Shown: in pieces, positions 33,116 through 44,126 of the stretch | Position numbering within the stretch: position 1 is the first letter of the stretch | Layout of the letters: every line of letters starts with the position of its first letter | Assembly (NCBI GenBank): GCA_030278955.1 | Contig: JAOANR010000013.1 | Coordinates: forward strand, 43,870,191 to 43,934,190 | Source of the DNA: Hygrophila difformis | Taxonomy: Eukaryota; Streptophyta; Magnoliopsida; Lamiales; Acanthaceae | Length of the DNA stretch: 64,000 bases | Direction of reading: 5' to 3' | Program-made: the position numbers and the translations under genes | The notes under the pieces: generated by a model | What the model was told of the DNA's origin: nothing | Seen by the model: the letters and a program-made list of their open reading frames with translations, nothing else | Database searches by the model: none

Positions 33116-35019
33116 GTGCCCCAGGTAGTGCCTTATGTTATTAAATGCGTAGGTACTATACTAGTTGATAATGTGCCTGCTTATGCCTTATATGATTCTG
33201 GTGCATCATGCTCGTTTATATCATCGGAATTCGTAACTAATAATGATATGGGACCACTGGAGGCTTATCAACTCCCTGTTACGCTACCTTCGGGAGACCT
33301 CATGCGGAGCCAGTGGATTAAACCCGATGCACAGATAATCATCAAAGAGCGAGAGTTCAGAGCGAATCTAGTGGTGCTAGATTTGGCCGATTTTGACGTG
33401 ATTTTGGGAATGGATTGGCTGTCTAAGTACCGAGCCAGATTAGACTGCGGGATACCAAGGATTTCCTTTACCGAAGAAGAAGGTGACAGAGGCTCCGGCC
33501 TTAGTGTTACCTGATGAATCGGGGGAATATGAGGTATACACAGATGCATCTTATCGGGAAATTGGGTGTGTGCTTATGCAGTATGGCAAGGTGATTGCAT
33601 ATGCATCTAGGCAATTGAAGCCTCACGAACTGAATTACCCGACTCACGACATGGAGATGGCAGCGGTCGTGCATGCATTAAAAATTTGGAGGCATTATCT
33701 TTACGGAGCCAAGTGTCAAATCTATTCGGATCATAAGAACCTTAAATGTCTCTACACTGCAGATAAGATGAGCGGTAGGCAAAGAAGGTGGTTAGAGTTT
33801 TTGCAGGACTACGACACGAGTATTCAGTACATAGAAGGGAAAAACAACCGGGTGACTGATGCACTAAGTAGGAAAGGACATGTACTGAATTCAATTACTC
33901 TCCCTTGGAGGTTGAGGCAAGAGTTAGACAAGGAAGGTGTTGTGGTTCTTCCTTACGACACGATAGCGAGGTTGAATGCTATGACGGTGGTGCCATCATT
34001 ACTCGAGGAACTCAGACTAAGTCAAGCTGTAAGTCAAGAGATGATGCATTTGAAAGCTCAGATTCGTAAGGGTAAAGCGGAAGGCTTTGTGATTGATAGC
34101 AAGGATATGATCAAGTTTGGGGACCGTTGGTGTGTGCCTCCGAAAGATCAGGCGCTGAAAGGAAAAATCATGGAGGAAGCACATTGCACACCTTACTCCG
34201 TACATCCGGGAGCAGTAAAGATGTACAAGGATTTGAGGCAAAACTGTTGATGGACAGGCCGAAAGGACCATTAGAACCTTGGAGGATATGTTGAGGGCGT
34301 GTGTGATGGATTTTCAAGGATCGTGGGAGGAACATCTACATTTGGTGGAGTTCTCCTACAACAATAGCTATCACGCGAGTATTCGTATGGCGCCTTTCGA
34401 GGCCTTATACGGAAGAAAGTGCAGAACACCCTTGTGTTGGAGTGACCCTTCAGAGCGAGTGGTGATGGGTCCTGAGCTCATTGAACAGACCACTGAAGTG
34501 GTAAGAGTGGTCAAAGACAGAATGAAGGAAGCTCAGGATCGTCAAAAGAGTTATGCTGATTTGTCCAGGAGAGACATTGAATTCGAGGTTGGAGATTGGG
34601 TACTTTTGAGAGTGTCACCCATGAGGGGCGTGAGACGATTTGGGAAGAAAGGGAAACTGAGTCCCAGATTTATAGGCCCCTATGAGATCACTAAAAAGAT
34701 TGGGAAGGTCGCTTACCGGTTAGAATTGCCAACTGAGGTGGGAAAGGTGCACAACGTTTTCCACGTCTCTCAGTTGAGGAAGTTTATATCGGATCCTAAC
34801 AAGGTTATACAACCGGAGGAGGTGGAGTTGGATGACAACCTAGAATACGAAGAATACCCCGTGGCGATTCTCGACACTAAAGAAAAGGTACTTCGCAAGA
34901 AGGTGATCAAAATGGTGAAAGTACTTTGGTCGAGACATGGCGTAGAGGATGCCACTTGGGAGACAGAGGAAAGCATGGCTGGGCGTTATCCTGAATTGGA
35001 TTTGACTCCAATTCAGTGA
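33116..35019 (+). pseudogene. Remnant pol: protease, RNase H, partial integrase, chromodomain
   Basis: Protease ALYDSGASCSFIS (33116 onward) runs to [17 protein letters not shown] and then jumps near 33474-33482 straight into the RNase H domain ([12 protein letters not shown], then [16 protein letters not shown]); all RT motifs including FxDD are missing. After the integrase zinc-binding start ([13 protein letters not shown], about 34205-34245) the sequence jumps to [17 protein letters not shown], losing the first two catalytic Asp residues. The C-terminal region (34279-35019) is intact with the chromodomain-like YEEYPVAILDTKEK ... DATWETEESM. The three blocks are in three frames. A GAAGAAG/AAG microhomology sits at the first junction. 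Confidence 0.88.
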
Positions 35020-35066
35020 AGTAATGACCTTAATCCATACTTTTTCATTCGAGGACGAATGATCCT

Positions 35067-35078
35067 AAGGGGGAGAGA
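35067..35078 (+). promoter_or_regulatory. Polypurine tract
   Basis: AAGGGGGAGAGA directly before the 3' LTR, preceded by TTCGAGGACGAATG as in related elements. Its presence with PBS and both LTRs means the cis signals for reverse transcription are intact. Confidence 0.82.
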
Positions 35079-35079
35079 T

Positions 35080-37424
35080 TGTAACACCCCGATTTAATTA
35101 ACTCATAATTAATTAATTTAATTATGGTTAATTAACAAAAGACTTAGTATGTGGATTATTTTGTAGGGAATGAAGATTTAAGTGGGGGAAATAAGTGAGT
35201 TCAACTCACTAGATAATAAGAGTCAAGTGCTCAAATGGGTGCAATGTGGTCAAGACAAGTGGTGTAACTCTTTTAACCCACATTCCGACCCGACCCGAGA
35301 CTCATGACCCGACCCGGATCCATTTTTGACTCTTCAAAATCTGATTTTGGGCATTAGGAAACCCATTTCTTCCTCATCATCCTTCCATTCCCGTCACATC
35401 TCTTGAAGGAGATAGGGTTCTTCATTTTGGCTTGGAATTGGTGTTTTCTTCCTCAAATCAAGTTGGGGGATTGCTTATATAAGCTTTGGTAAGTATTTTC
35501 CTAGCTTCTACACTTGATTTTGATGATGTTTGAGTGAGTTTTGGGGTGATGAAAGTTGGTGACGAAAATTGGGTGTTTGTAGAAATTCTTGCTTTTGGTG
35601 TTGAATTGAAGCTTGGATTCATGTTTGGAAGCTGAATAAGTGTTGAAGGAAGCTAAGGTTAGTACTTGAGACCATTTTGGTGTTGATGATTTCAGTTTTA
35701 GAGCTTTAAATGGTTTCATGATGAAGAAATCATGTTCTTGGATGAATTTTGATGTTTGGAGCTTGATTCTTGCAATATAGGCTTGGAATTGTAGATTGGA
35801 AGCTTGCAGGTTGAGAAGAGGAGCTTGGGGACTCATCTACATACCAGGCAAGGGTAGAGATAGGCCTAAATGGGGGCATAATCGGTGGAATGGCCGGAAA
35901 CCGCCATTTCCATCGTTTCTGGTGTGTCGGCGCGCACTTGGCGCGCCCTTAAGCCAAACAGCGCGCGGGCAGCGCGCGAAGACACGAACCACGACGGACC
36001 AGTGTTGGCGCGGGGTTGGCGCGGTTTTTGTGTAAAAACCGCGCCGGGTGCGCGCCACCTCCCCTGTCCGCGCGATTCGTTCGCTCGTTTTTCCGATTCT
36101 TCGTCCTTCGTGTTTCCTTAGTTCTTCTTATGCTTCTAGCATGCCATAACCATCATTATGCTCACAATCTTTGAACTTAGTTGTGATTAGCGGTGATCTA
36201 CTATGCCTTAGTTAAGATCGAGACTTGTTTCGCTTCTATGACGATATGTGTTGATGCCGATATGTGGGACTTGGCACACCCCGGAATATTTTAAAACTAC
36301 TATTTTAAAGAGCCCGGATTATTTTTTTTAAAAACTATTATTTTCAAGTATTATTATTTTTAAAGTTATCATTTATAAACTAGTAGTATATTTCAAAGAG
36401 CCCAGACTATTTTAAAGCTATTTATTTTAAAGAAAATACTTCACTCGAGATGAGTGATTGAATTGAATGTGAATAATTGTGATGATATATTGAGACTGAA
36501 AAGGATTTATATCCTAGTCTGTATTTGGCTAGAAAGGGCTCATGACCCTTAGCCTGACCCGCTTGCCGTAAGCCACGATTTCAGCTGTTAGTGTCCGCGG
36601 CGGGGGCACTGTGGGTATGTCTCTCGACCATTAAGGGGAGTGGACCCTTATATGGGAGGGAATACCGACCATGGTACCTAGGTGCGCGCTAGGCATGCTT
36701 ATGTGTTGCATTTAGGGTAGATAGACATCCTAGGTCATAACATTTCATCTCATCATCCATCATTCATCTTATTTGCAGTGGTTGAAGCACCGGTATGGGA
36801 CGGTGTGATGTTTACTTATTTGCACTGTTTAATTTTTATGTTATGCCTAACAAATGTTTAAAAACGGAATATATCTCCACCTATATGTATAAATATACTT
36901 CTAGGGAATCAAGTTAATTCTTGTTTCCCCTTATGCCGATTCTTCTATTCTTGCTCAGTACCTTGTACTGACCCTTGCTATGTTTTCATGTATAGATATT
37001 CCCGGGGAGGACGCAGAACCTGAGCACGATGTGGGGTTTGGGGATGAGTGATCTACCTAGAGATGCATTAGCATGTCGTGGACTTATGTGCTTGTCTTGA
37101 ATAATATGCTATGACTCTATTACCTTGTCTCGTACTGCTTGTGGTACCGATCGGTACATTATGTCCTGTCTTGTGTGTTACTTAATATCTCTGACAGGTT
37201 GAGATGAGACTGATATGTTGACTGGTAAGTCGCATGAATAAGGCTTGTAAGCCGGACGTCTGTTATGATGTGAGGTTTCCTTTCTGGATTTGTATTATGA
37301 TTCATTGGCTTCCTGTTTACTTGGCTACGTGTTATTGATCTTAAATTGATTGGCCAACAGTTTAAGAGAGGTAACACGGCAGTGACGTCACAGAAATTTG
37401 GTTTTAAATTTTTGGGGCGTTACA
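35080..37424 (+). repeat. 3' LTR (2345 bp)
   Basis: Same length as the 5' LTR. Visible differences are C/A in CCCGTCAC(C/A)TCTC and C/T in GAGCTT(C/T)AAATGG. The target duplication GAGGG follows. Confidence 0.93.
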
Positions 37425-37714
37425 GAGGGAGTATTTTTTAGAACCTTAATTCAAAAATATAATTTTTTTTTCTAATTTTGAATAGTTGAAGGATATTTAT
37501 TTTTCCATTGCTCTCATAATTTTAGATATGAAAGCAAACCCTATATATTTAGTTTTCTAACAATAAAGTAATTTATTTTATATTATGTCCACCTGATTGA
37601 AGGTTTTCCTTTTAAATTTTGGTTGCATGCATTCAAAACTATTTAAGCAAAAGACTTTTAATCTTATGTAATAAAAAAACTATATTTACATTTTATATCG
37701 TCATATTAGTTCAA

Positions 37715-37744
37715 CGCCCGTGCGCAGCGGGCGAAAAAATCTAG
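37715..37744 (+). other. Helitron 3' hairpin and CTAG terminus
   Basis: CGCCCG TGCGCAG CGGGCG forms a 6-bp GC stem with a 7-base loop, followed by AAAAAAT and CTAG, next to a T. This matches the terminal structure of plant Helitrons. Confidence 0.8.
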
Positions 37745-38018
37745 TTATATATAAATTTTCTACATGATCGTATCCACATAAATAGTTTATATATTATAGT
37801 ATTATAAAATAGTATATATTTTATTTTTAAAATTGTATTCTTACAACATGATGGATGCATGCTGATGAAATAATATACATGCATTTAAGAATTCTCTTAA
37901 ACAATGGCAAATGTACTTAATTAGGTATTTTTCCACAAATTCTATGTCAAGGAGCTAATAAAATACACAAAATTTAACAACCAAATATTGTTGAAAATTT
38001 TTACAAAAGTAGTGACAA
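37745..38018. other. AT-rich flank after the Helitron
   Basis: I see no feature here before the SINE target duplication. Confidence 0.4.
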
Positions 38019-38034
38019 TTGAAGATGAACAAAC

Positions 38035-38208
38035 GTGGATGATGACTTAGCCCAAGTGGTAAAGTCCATCGACTTCCAACGGAATGTTAGAGGTTCGATT
38101 CCCCACCGACCCCCTATCCCTCCCTTTTATTCCCTTTGTAATTTGTGTGGCATGGACTCCCACCACCCATTTCCTAGCCTGTATAGGCTGTTCAGCCAAA
38201 AAAAAAAG
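38035..38208 (+). mobile_element. SINE family 1 copy with LINE-like tail
   Basis: Same head and body as 29024, with exact 16-bp target duplication TTGAAGATGAACAAAC (38019-38034 and 38209-38224). The tail is CCTAGCCTGTATAGGCTGTTC and then AGCC plus A tract, forming an AGCC/GGCT hairpin close to the LINE 3' end at 15575-15605. Slight divergence in the B-box region. Confidence 0.9.
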
Positions 38209-38224
38209 TTGAAGATGAACAAAC

Positions 38225-38870
38225 CATGGTAAAAACAATGAACAATATAGCTCTTAAACTCATATTATTACTAAAAAATTGTTCTTGATTGTTATTTTAT
38301 ATTTTCTACGCTTTTTCAAAAAAAAATAAAATAAATAGGAGTCACGTGTTTAAAATGACAGAGTCACCCATTTCTATATAAATTAGGATCATTGTAGTGT
38401 GGATTAAATGAGACAACAATATTGGATTTCTTATTTTTTATTATACACATTATGAATTATGAATATCATTGAAACCTCTGTTTTTTTAGAATAAAATGTC
38501 TTAAATATATATATTTTGAATTTATGATTTTTTGTGTGTGTGAAAAAAATCTCATTATAGATACTATTTAGTGAGTACTTATTTGTTTTGTTAATTAAAT
38601 TTAAATTGTTGATTATATATTATGAATAAAAACATTTACTAGTATATAATAGTAGTTCTTACTGGTTAAAAATATTTATTGGATTGCTTGAATTGCAGAA
38701 ATGGTACAATTATTAAAGAATGAAGGTAAGTATAAAATGTAAATTTTTAAATAAGAATATAATAATATTTTATTTTATTTTATTTGTATTGTTTAAATGT
38801 ATATTTCTGCTTTGTCAAAAACACTTAACTTACAAACAACTATTGGCTTGACCCCCTAATTCGCTAAATA
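38225..38870. other. AT-rich intergenic DNA
   Basis: Nothing recognisable apart from A/T tracts. Contains no credible ORF. Confidence 0.35.
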
Positions 38871-38882
38871 AAGGTTGAGGTT

Positions 38883-39048
38883 GGGATGAGGACCTAGCCC
38901 AAGCGGTTAAGTCCCTTGACTTCCAACGGAAGGTTGGAGGTTCGATTCCCACCGGCCCCCTATCCCTCCCTTTATTTCCCCTTTGTAATTGTGTGGCATG
39001 GGCTCCCACCACCCCTTTCCAGGCCTTAAATGGCTCCTCAAAAAAAAA
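38883..39048 (+). mobile_element. SINE family 1 copy inserted in older SINE-like sequence
   Basis: Head TAGCCCAAGCGG and B box GGTTCGATTCC are present, and target duplication AGGTTGAGGTT flanks it (38872-38882 and 39049-39059). The flanking DNA, before and after, reads as a decayed SINE of the same family (GTTGAGGTTCCCGCCCCGTC, then TATCTTCCTTTGTA ... TTTGTGTGGCTTGACC), itself cut by the MITE at 39096. Confidence 0.85.
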
Positions 39049-39095
39049 AGGTTGAGGTTCCCGCCCCGTCTCCTATCCTCTTTTATCTTCCTTTG

Positions 39096-39359
39096 TACTA
39101 CCTCCGTTTTCATGAAAATGAAACATTTGGTGTTTTGACACTATTCATTATTCGACTTTGATTCACGTTTATATAATAGTTATAGAAAGAAAAACATAGT
39201 CAAGTAAGATCTTGTTAGAATCGCCTCATCTCGTAATTTTATAATATCAAATTTTTATAATTTTTACTTATATACAACGTGAGTTATTAACTATTAAAAA
39301 CATGCAGCGGACTGCGTGCGCAGAGTGAATGTTGCACATTCACAAAAACAGAGGAAGTA
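39096..39359. repeat. Stowaway-like MITE (family of 15935)
   Basis: Ends TACTACCTCCGTTTTCATGA and, reversed, TACTTCCTCTGTTTTTGTGA, with TA duplication. It lies inside decayed SINE sequence (CTTTG|TA ... TA|ATTTGTGTGGC). The interior matches 15935-16464 outside its nested insert. Confidence 0.75.
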
Positions 39360-40412
39360 CTAATTTGTGTGGCTTGACCTCCCATATACATTTGTCGACA
39401 CATAATTGTCAACGTTTAAAAAAAAAAAAACTTACAAACAACTAATCGAAAATTTTGGACCCTACGCAGGACACAATACTAGTTGATATTTAAATAGCTA
39501 ATGTAATAAGCTAATCAAACCATCTCACCGAACAAATTAACAACTAATTAGATCAATTAACAATTAATTGCCAAATAAAGTATTTGAGGAATATGATTAC
39601 ATGAATGGGCAGAATAAACCGGGCCAGATACTAAACCGGAAAATGAAGAGTTAGACCGGCTTTTCTCAACTCCTACCTAAAACCCACCTCCTACCCACCC
39701 ACCACCCACCCCACCCCCCTCACGCTAACCCCCTAATTCGCTAAACCCTCCTTCGTCCGTCCTCTGTAGCTCTTCCGTTCTCCAGTCCGGCCGTGCCCCA
39801 CTAGCAAATTCCATCCTGCTACCCGCCTAACCCCACAATCAAACCTACCAATAAGGGTTTCGCATGTTACTGGATGTTGGAGGTTTAATTTTGGTACATG
39901 CTTGATTTATTCTGATTATCTGTTGTTGTTGTTGTGTGTGTTTTTTCCTTTTCTTTTTGTTTTTTTTTTCCGTCTAATTAGTACAGTCAATGATTCATTT
40001 TGCTTCATATGAGATTGACTCATTTGTGTTTAATTGGTGAGATATACATGTATTTTTTTTTTTAAAAAAAATGTTTTTATGCTATTTTGCTTGTATTAGT
40101 TCGTTGGATGCTTAAATTTGCATCAGAAGCTAATGAAAGGTTTGCTGTTGGATTAGTGTATACTCTTTTTTGTTTCCTGTGTTTGCATATTTTGATACAA
40201 TTTTTCACCTTGAAAGTGATTGAGCCGCAAAGTGGGAGCATTCGTGTAGATTTGTTAGTTAGAAGCAAATTAGGTATAAAGATCTTTTTTTTTTTTTAAT
40301 CCTAATTTGCGTTTATGTCCCATTTTACCAGCCCAACATGTGGTTTTCTTACTGGCAGCAATGCATACTTCATTTTCAGGAAGTCTGGCGAACTGGATAA
40401 TAAGTGCTTGGA
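39360..40412 (+). other. Promoter and 5' UTR region of the RNase H1 gene
   Basis: A pyrimidine-rich, more GC-rich stretch near 39660-39840 is probably the transcription start region. A 5' UTR intron is likely, ending at the acceptor TTTTCAG near 40380. No convincing TATA box. Frames here are shadows. Confidence 0.45.
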
Positions 40413-43400
40413 ATGATAAGTTTGTTCCGTGCATGCTGTTCAAGTATATTATTACACAGGGCTAGTATTTTTGGTGCAGAAAGCCAATCTTGCATATGTT
40501 TTGTGCCTTCATGGAAACCAAACTTCCAGCATTCGAGTGCTAGGTCAATAAATTCGAAATTATCTTTTATAAGTATTCAGTTTCAGTGCTATTCATCCAA
40601 GAAATCAGTTTCTGGTGGAGGCAGTTCTAGTAAGCGGAAAAGTACTAAAAAGCTAATGAAGGATGATAGAGAAGCATTTTTTGTGGTTCGGAAGGGTGAT
40701 CTTGTGGGTGTTTACAAAAGTTTGAGTGATTGCCAAGCTCAAGTTGGAACCTCGGTATTTTCCTATTTCATCCAGATTGGCTGATTATAATCTATTAGAT
40801 TCTGTTGTAATATATCAAAACCCTTATCTGGTGTATGCATTTGCATTTTGCATGTGTGTGCAAGTGTCTCTATATGCTTATATATAGAAGCTACCTACAT
40901 CAAGAGGTTCTATTATAATATATCAATGAGTATGATAATGGTTGAGATATCTAATGGCTGTTTATCATTTCTTTCCTGATAATTTTTCCCCTTATGTGCA
41001 ATTTCTGTGTATGAATGAAACTGCCACTTTTCTTATTCCATGTCAGGTATGTGACCCTCCTGTCAGCGTATACAAAGGTTATTCTATGCCCAAGGACACA
41101 GAAAAGTATCTAATTTCTTGTGGACTTAAGAATGCTCTTTACACAATCAGGGCATCTGATCTCACAGAACAACTGTTTGGCACTCTTGTATCTTGCCCTT
41201 TCCCGGTAAAGCATTCAGTTGTTATTTCTGAATTGTTGTTCTTGTAATGCTTTTATTTGGTAGTATTATACTTATAAATTGATGAAGCTATTTTCGTTTT
41301 CTGCAGTGTGATTTTTTTTTCTTCATGTTTTTGCTCTTACATGGGAAAGTTTTGGTTTACATGCAGTGCTGTAATTGTGTGTCTTCTGAACCAATCTTGG
41401 CTCTTAGCATTGTGCTTTATGCAGTTCTACAGGAAAATTTGTTAGGGAAACTTTGAAAGTCTTCATATACACAATAGTTTACTTATAACTTGCATGAACA
41501 ACATACTAACTTCAGTCGCATAATTTTAAATTCGATAAACTCAATGCTAGCTAAAATCATCATTTGTTACAAAATCCTTTAAATGATATGCATATCTCAA
41601 GAAAAATAAATTATGATCTTGTGCACCGGAGAAATTGGAGAAGAGATGCATGATCGTATTTAGTTTTTCTTTCATATTTGCCCTTTAGCAATATTTTACG
41701 ATTTAATGGTATCCAATTTTCACATTGCAGCCTTCCTCTTCTAGAGGTGAAACGTCGAGCGAGCCTGTGACCAAGAAGAGGTCCCAGGATGCCATGTGGT
41801 CAGGTTATGGAGTAAGTGGGTTCATTATTGAATCTCAGATTCATTTTTCAGTCAATATGTTTCTTAGAAAATTATCTCAATGAAGTGAACAAAATTCAGG
41901 ATGTAGGCTTCCTTCTCAACATAACATAATGTTTTATATGTATTTGTTTCCAGAGCTTTTTCTTCGGTGGTAGGCCGTAGATTCTCAATTATAAAGTACA
42001 ATATTGTAGATTAACCCCACATCACATCCAACCTCATTGAAAGAAAAATTAAAATGAGAAGTACCTTTTCCAGGACATTGTTTACATGTGTGGACAATGT
42101 TATTCTGTGTTAGTTACTGGCTTACTACTGTGAATCAAGTTTTCTGAAAATTATGTATGTAGAGGGTCATGAATACATACAGAATAAACTTGTTATTTTC
42201 ATTTTTCAATAATTAACCGAGAGGAATGTTTTTTGAATAAATTAATTGATATAACTGCTTAGTGCTTACCGATTGTTTATCTTCTTGTTGCACTTTGCAG
42301 GAAGCCGTTGGTCCTATGTTGGCTTCAAATGATGTCTTAACAAAGCACTCGAAGTTAGACCCTCATAAAGTTGACAGGAACCAATCAGCTTGTGTGAGTC
42401 ATCAATGGATGAGCATTGGATGATATAATGGTTCTAATTAATAATATATGACTAGAAAGTATTCTGAGTTTATAGCTCTCATATATTTATTGAGTTATAT
42501 TGTGTAATTCAAGCAAATAATGTATGAAAGCATTGAGATTTACATATACTATGTTTAAAATGGTTCCTTGTATTCTTTACAGAGATCTTGTACCCTTGAG
42601 TTTGATGGTGCTTCAAAAGGAAATCCTGGACAAGCTGGAGCAGGAGCTATACTACGTTCAGATGATGGGAGTTTGGTGAGCAATGTTTTCTTTTAGAGGT
42701 TTTTTGTCTTTCTTCTCTGTGACAGGGTATATCTATCTGACATCTTTTGCATGTTAGATTTGTAGGTTGCGTGAAGGCTTAGGTGTTGCCACCAATAATG
42801 CTGCAGAATATCGTGCCTTTATATTGGGGCTGAAATATGCACTTGGCAAAGGTTTTACAAATGTTCGAGTTCGAGGTGACTCCAAACTTGTATGCATGCA
42901 GGTATATATCCATCTCCTTTAATAAAGATATTTGTGTCAGTTGCTTTTAGGCGTCATACTGCGGTTTGCCTGGTCAATTAGATTTAATCCCAATTCAAAG
43001 TTTCTGTTCTGTTCATAATCTTTTTTATTGCTTGTATCTTTTAAATCGTTTGAATGTGAGAGGAGAGTAGATTTTTATTATTTAAACTGAGTGTATGCTT
43101 GATTAAGTGAATCTCTCAGCACATTTTTATGTTGTATTATTCTCAGATGCATTTTCTGTCTGTCTTTATATTATCAGAAATTTTTGGCTCTAAATCGCGA
43201 CCCTTCTACTGATTAAATGCATTGACCAATCTTTGCATCAATTTTTGCCGTCAGATTCAGGGATTGTGGAAGGTTAAAAACCAAAACATCTTTGGCTTGT
43301 ACGATGAGGCCAAGAAATTGAAGGATAAGTTTTCCAATTTCCAAATCATTCATGTTCTTAGGGTAAGCAAGTGGAGATCATGGCCATTATGCGATTGTCT

Positions 43401-43660
43401 CTGTTTCTTCAGGCATTTACTTTTTTTTTTTCATTGATCTTTAATTTGCATCTTGCTTTATCACTCTACATTTCATTTTCTTTAGGATTTAAATTCTGAG
43501 GCTGATGCCCAGGCAAATTTGGCCGTAGATCTTGCTGGTAAGGGGTTCTTCCTTCTGTTTATTGCAGTTCTTACTCATTAACCAAGGTTGTATCTGTCTG
43601 ACTCATTTGAATCTCTCTGTTTCATTAGAAGGGCAAGTTCAGGAGGAGATCGATAAGTAG
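40413..43660 (+). CDS. Organelle-type RNase H1 with RHBD domain
   Basis: Nine exons by GT-AG sites and frame: 40413-40754, 41047-41205, 41731-41811, 42301-42393, 42583-42675, 42758-42901, 43255-43362, 43486-43537, 43629-43660; 367 residues. It degrades the RNA strand of RNA-DNA hybrids (R-loops, primers). Residues 1-80 are Ser/Arg-rich with hydrophobic patches, suggesting mitochondrial or plastid import. The hybrid-binding domain (about 86-133) has FFVVRKGDLVGVYKSLSDCQ. The catalytic domain shows D233 (FDGASKGNPG), E273 (NNAAEYRA), D297 (RGDSKLV) and D347 (SEADAQAN), so all four metal ligands are present. A Ser/Lys-rich linker joins the domains. Arabidopsis RNH1B/RNH1C are the obvious relatives; the target organelle is not decided by sequence. 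Confidence 0.92.
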
Positions 43661-44126
43661 CCTTCAAATTGTGTGGCTCAAGTGTCGGGCCGCACGAACT
43701 CTGTCGTATCTTTAAAAATAAAGTCGAATTAGCAGTGGCTGGCTGAATTACAAGAAATGGAAGTTTTAGTGCCGAATCTTTTTAGTTTATTCTTCTTTTA
43801 CAACAGTTGCTGGTTGCAGACACTTATAAATGTGGTTATATTTGTGATATCATTGCAATTTTGAATTGATAATTTATTAGATTGTAAATTGGCACAGGCT
43901 ATTGATATGAAAACATCAATCGGGTTTCCAGAGTAGCACTTCTTTTCCCCCCTTGAGAATTTCATCAAAAAGTTTCATAAACACAAACTAGACAAAATAT
44001 TTAGCACTGAAGGTTTTCCTGGATATTTACAAATCCACGACAAAGGAAGAACATACAGGTAGCTCAGATATTCTTCTGCCGTGTAGACTTGCTGCAAAAC
44101 TATGTTAGCATGAGTTTATATTGCTC

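Larger units (their letters stand above)
29233..37424 (+). mobile_element. Deletion-derived Ty3 chromovirus, non-autonomous
   Basis: LTRs 29233-31577 and 35080-37424, both 2345 bp, with 5-bp target duplication GAGGG (29228-29232 and 37425-37429). The LTRs differ at only two positions that I could find. The interior is just 3.5 kb: gag and protease remain, but the RT core and the integrase catalytic core have been removed by two deletions. The chromodomain-bearing C-terminus remains. Related in LTR and pol sequence to the element at 59487-64000. Confidence 0.94.
28930..37433. repeat. Small Stowaway MITE holding a SINE and an LTR element
   Basis: Left end TACTCCCTCCGTCCCACTA at 28930. The right end, CCGGACAGAGGG, is interrupted after 29232 and completed by AGTA at 37430-37433. 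Without its two insertions and their duplications the MITE is about 118 bp. Each insertion carries its own target duplication, so the order is MITE first, then SINE and LTR element. Confidence 0.8.
26896..37744 (+). mobile_element. Helitron (non-autonomous) carrying nested elements
   Basis: 5' end A|TCTATATAATAAATCCTG at 26896. 3' end at 37741-37744 is CTAG followed by T, eight bases after a perfect hairpin CGCCCG-loop-CGGGCG (37715-37733); this is the canonical Helitron terminus. No RepHel protein is present, so it is non-autonomous. Inside are a SINE, a Stowaway MITE and an LTR retrotransposon. The 3' end could pair instead with the 5' ends at 26483 or 23645; 26896 is the nearest. Confidence 0.65.

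Noticed and set aside
33062..33125. Possible intron between gag and protease (GTAAGT ... CCCCAG)
   Set aside because: Joining these sites gives a stop within a few codons in the protease frame, so a frameshift plus decay explains the gap better.
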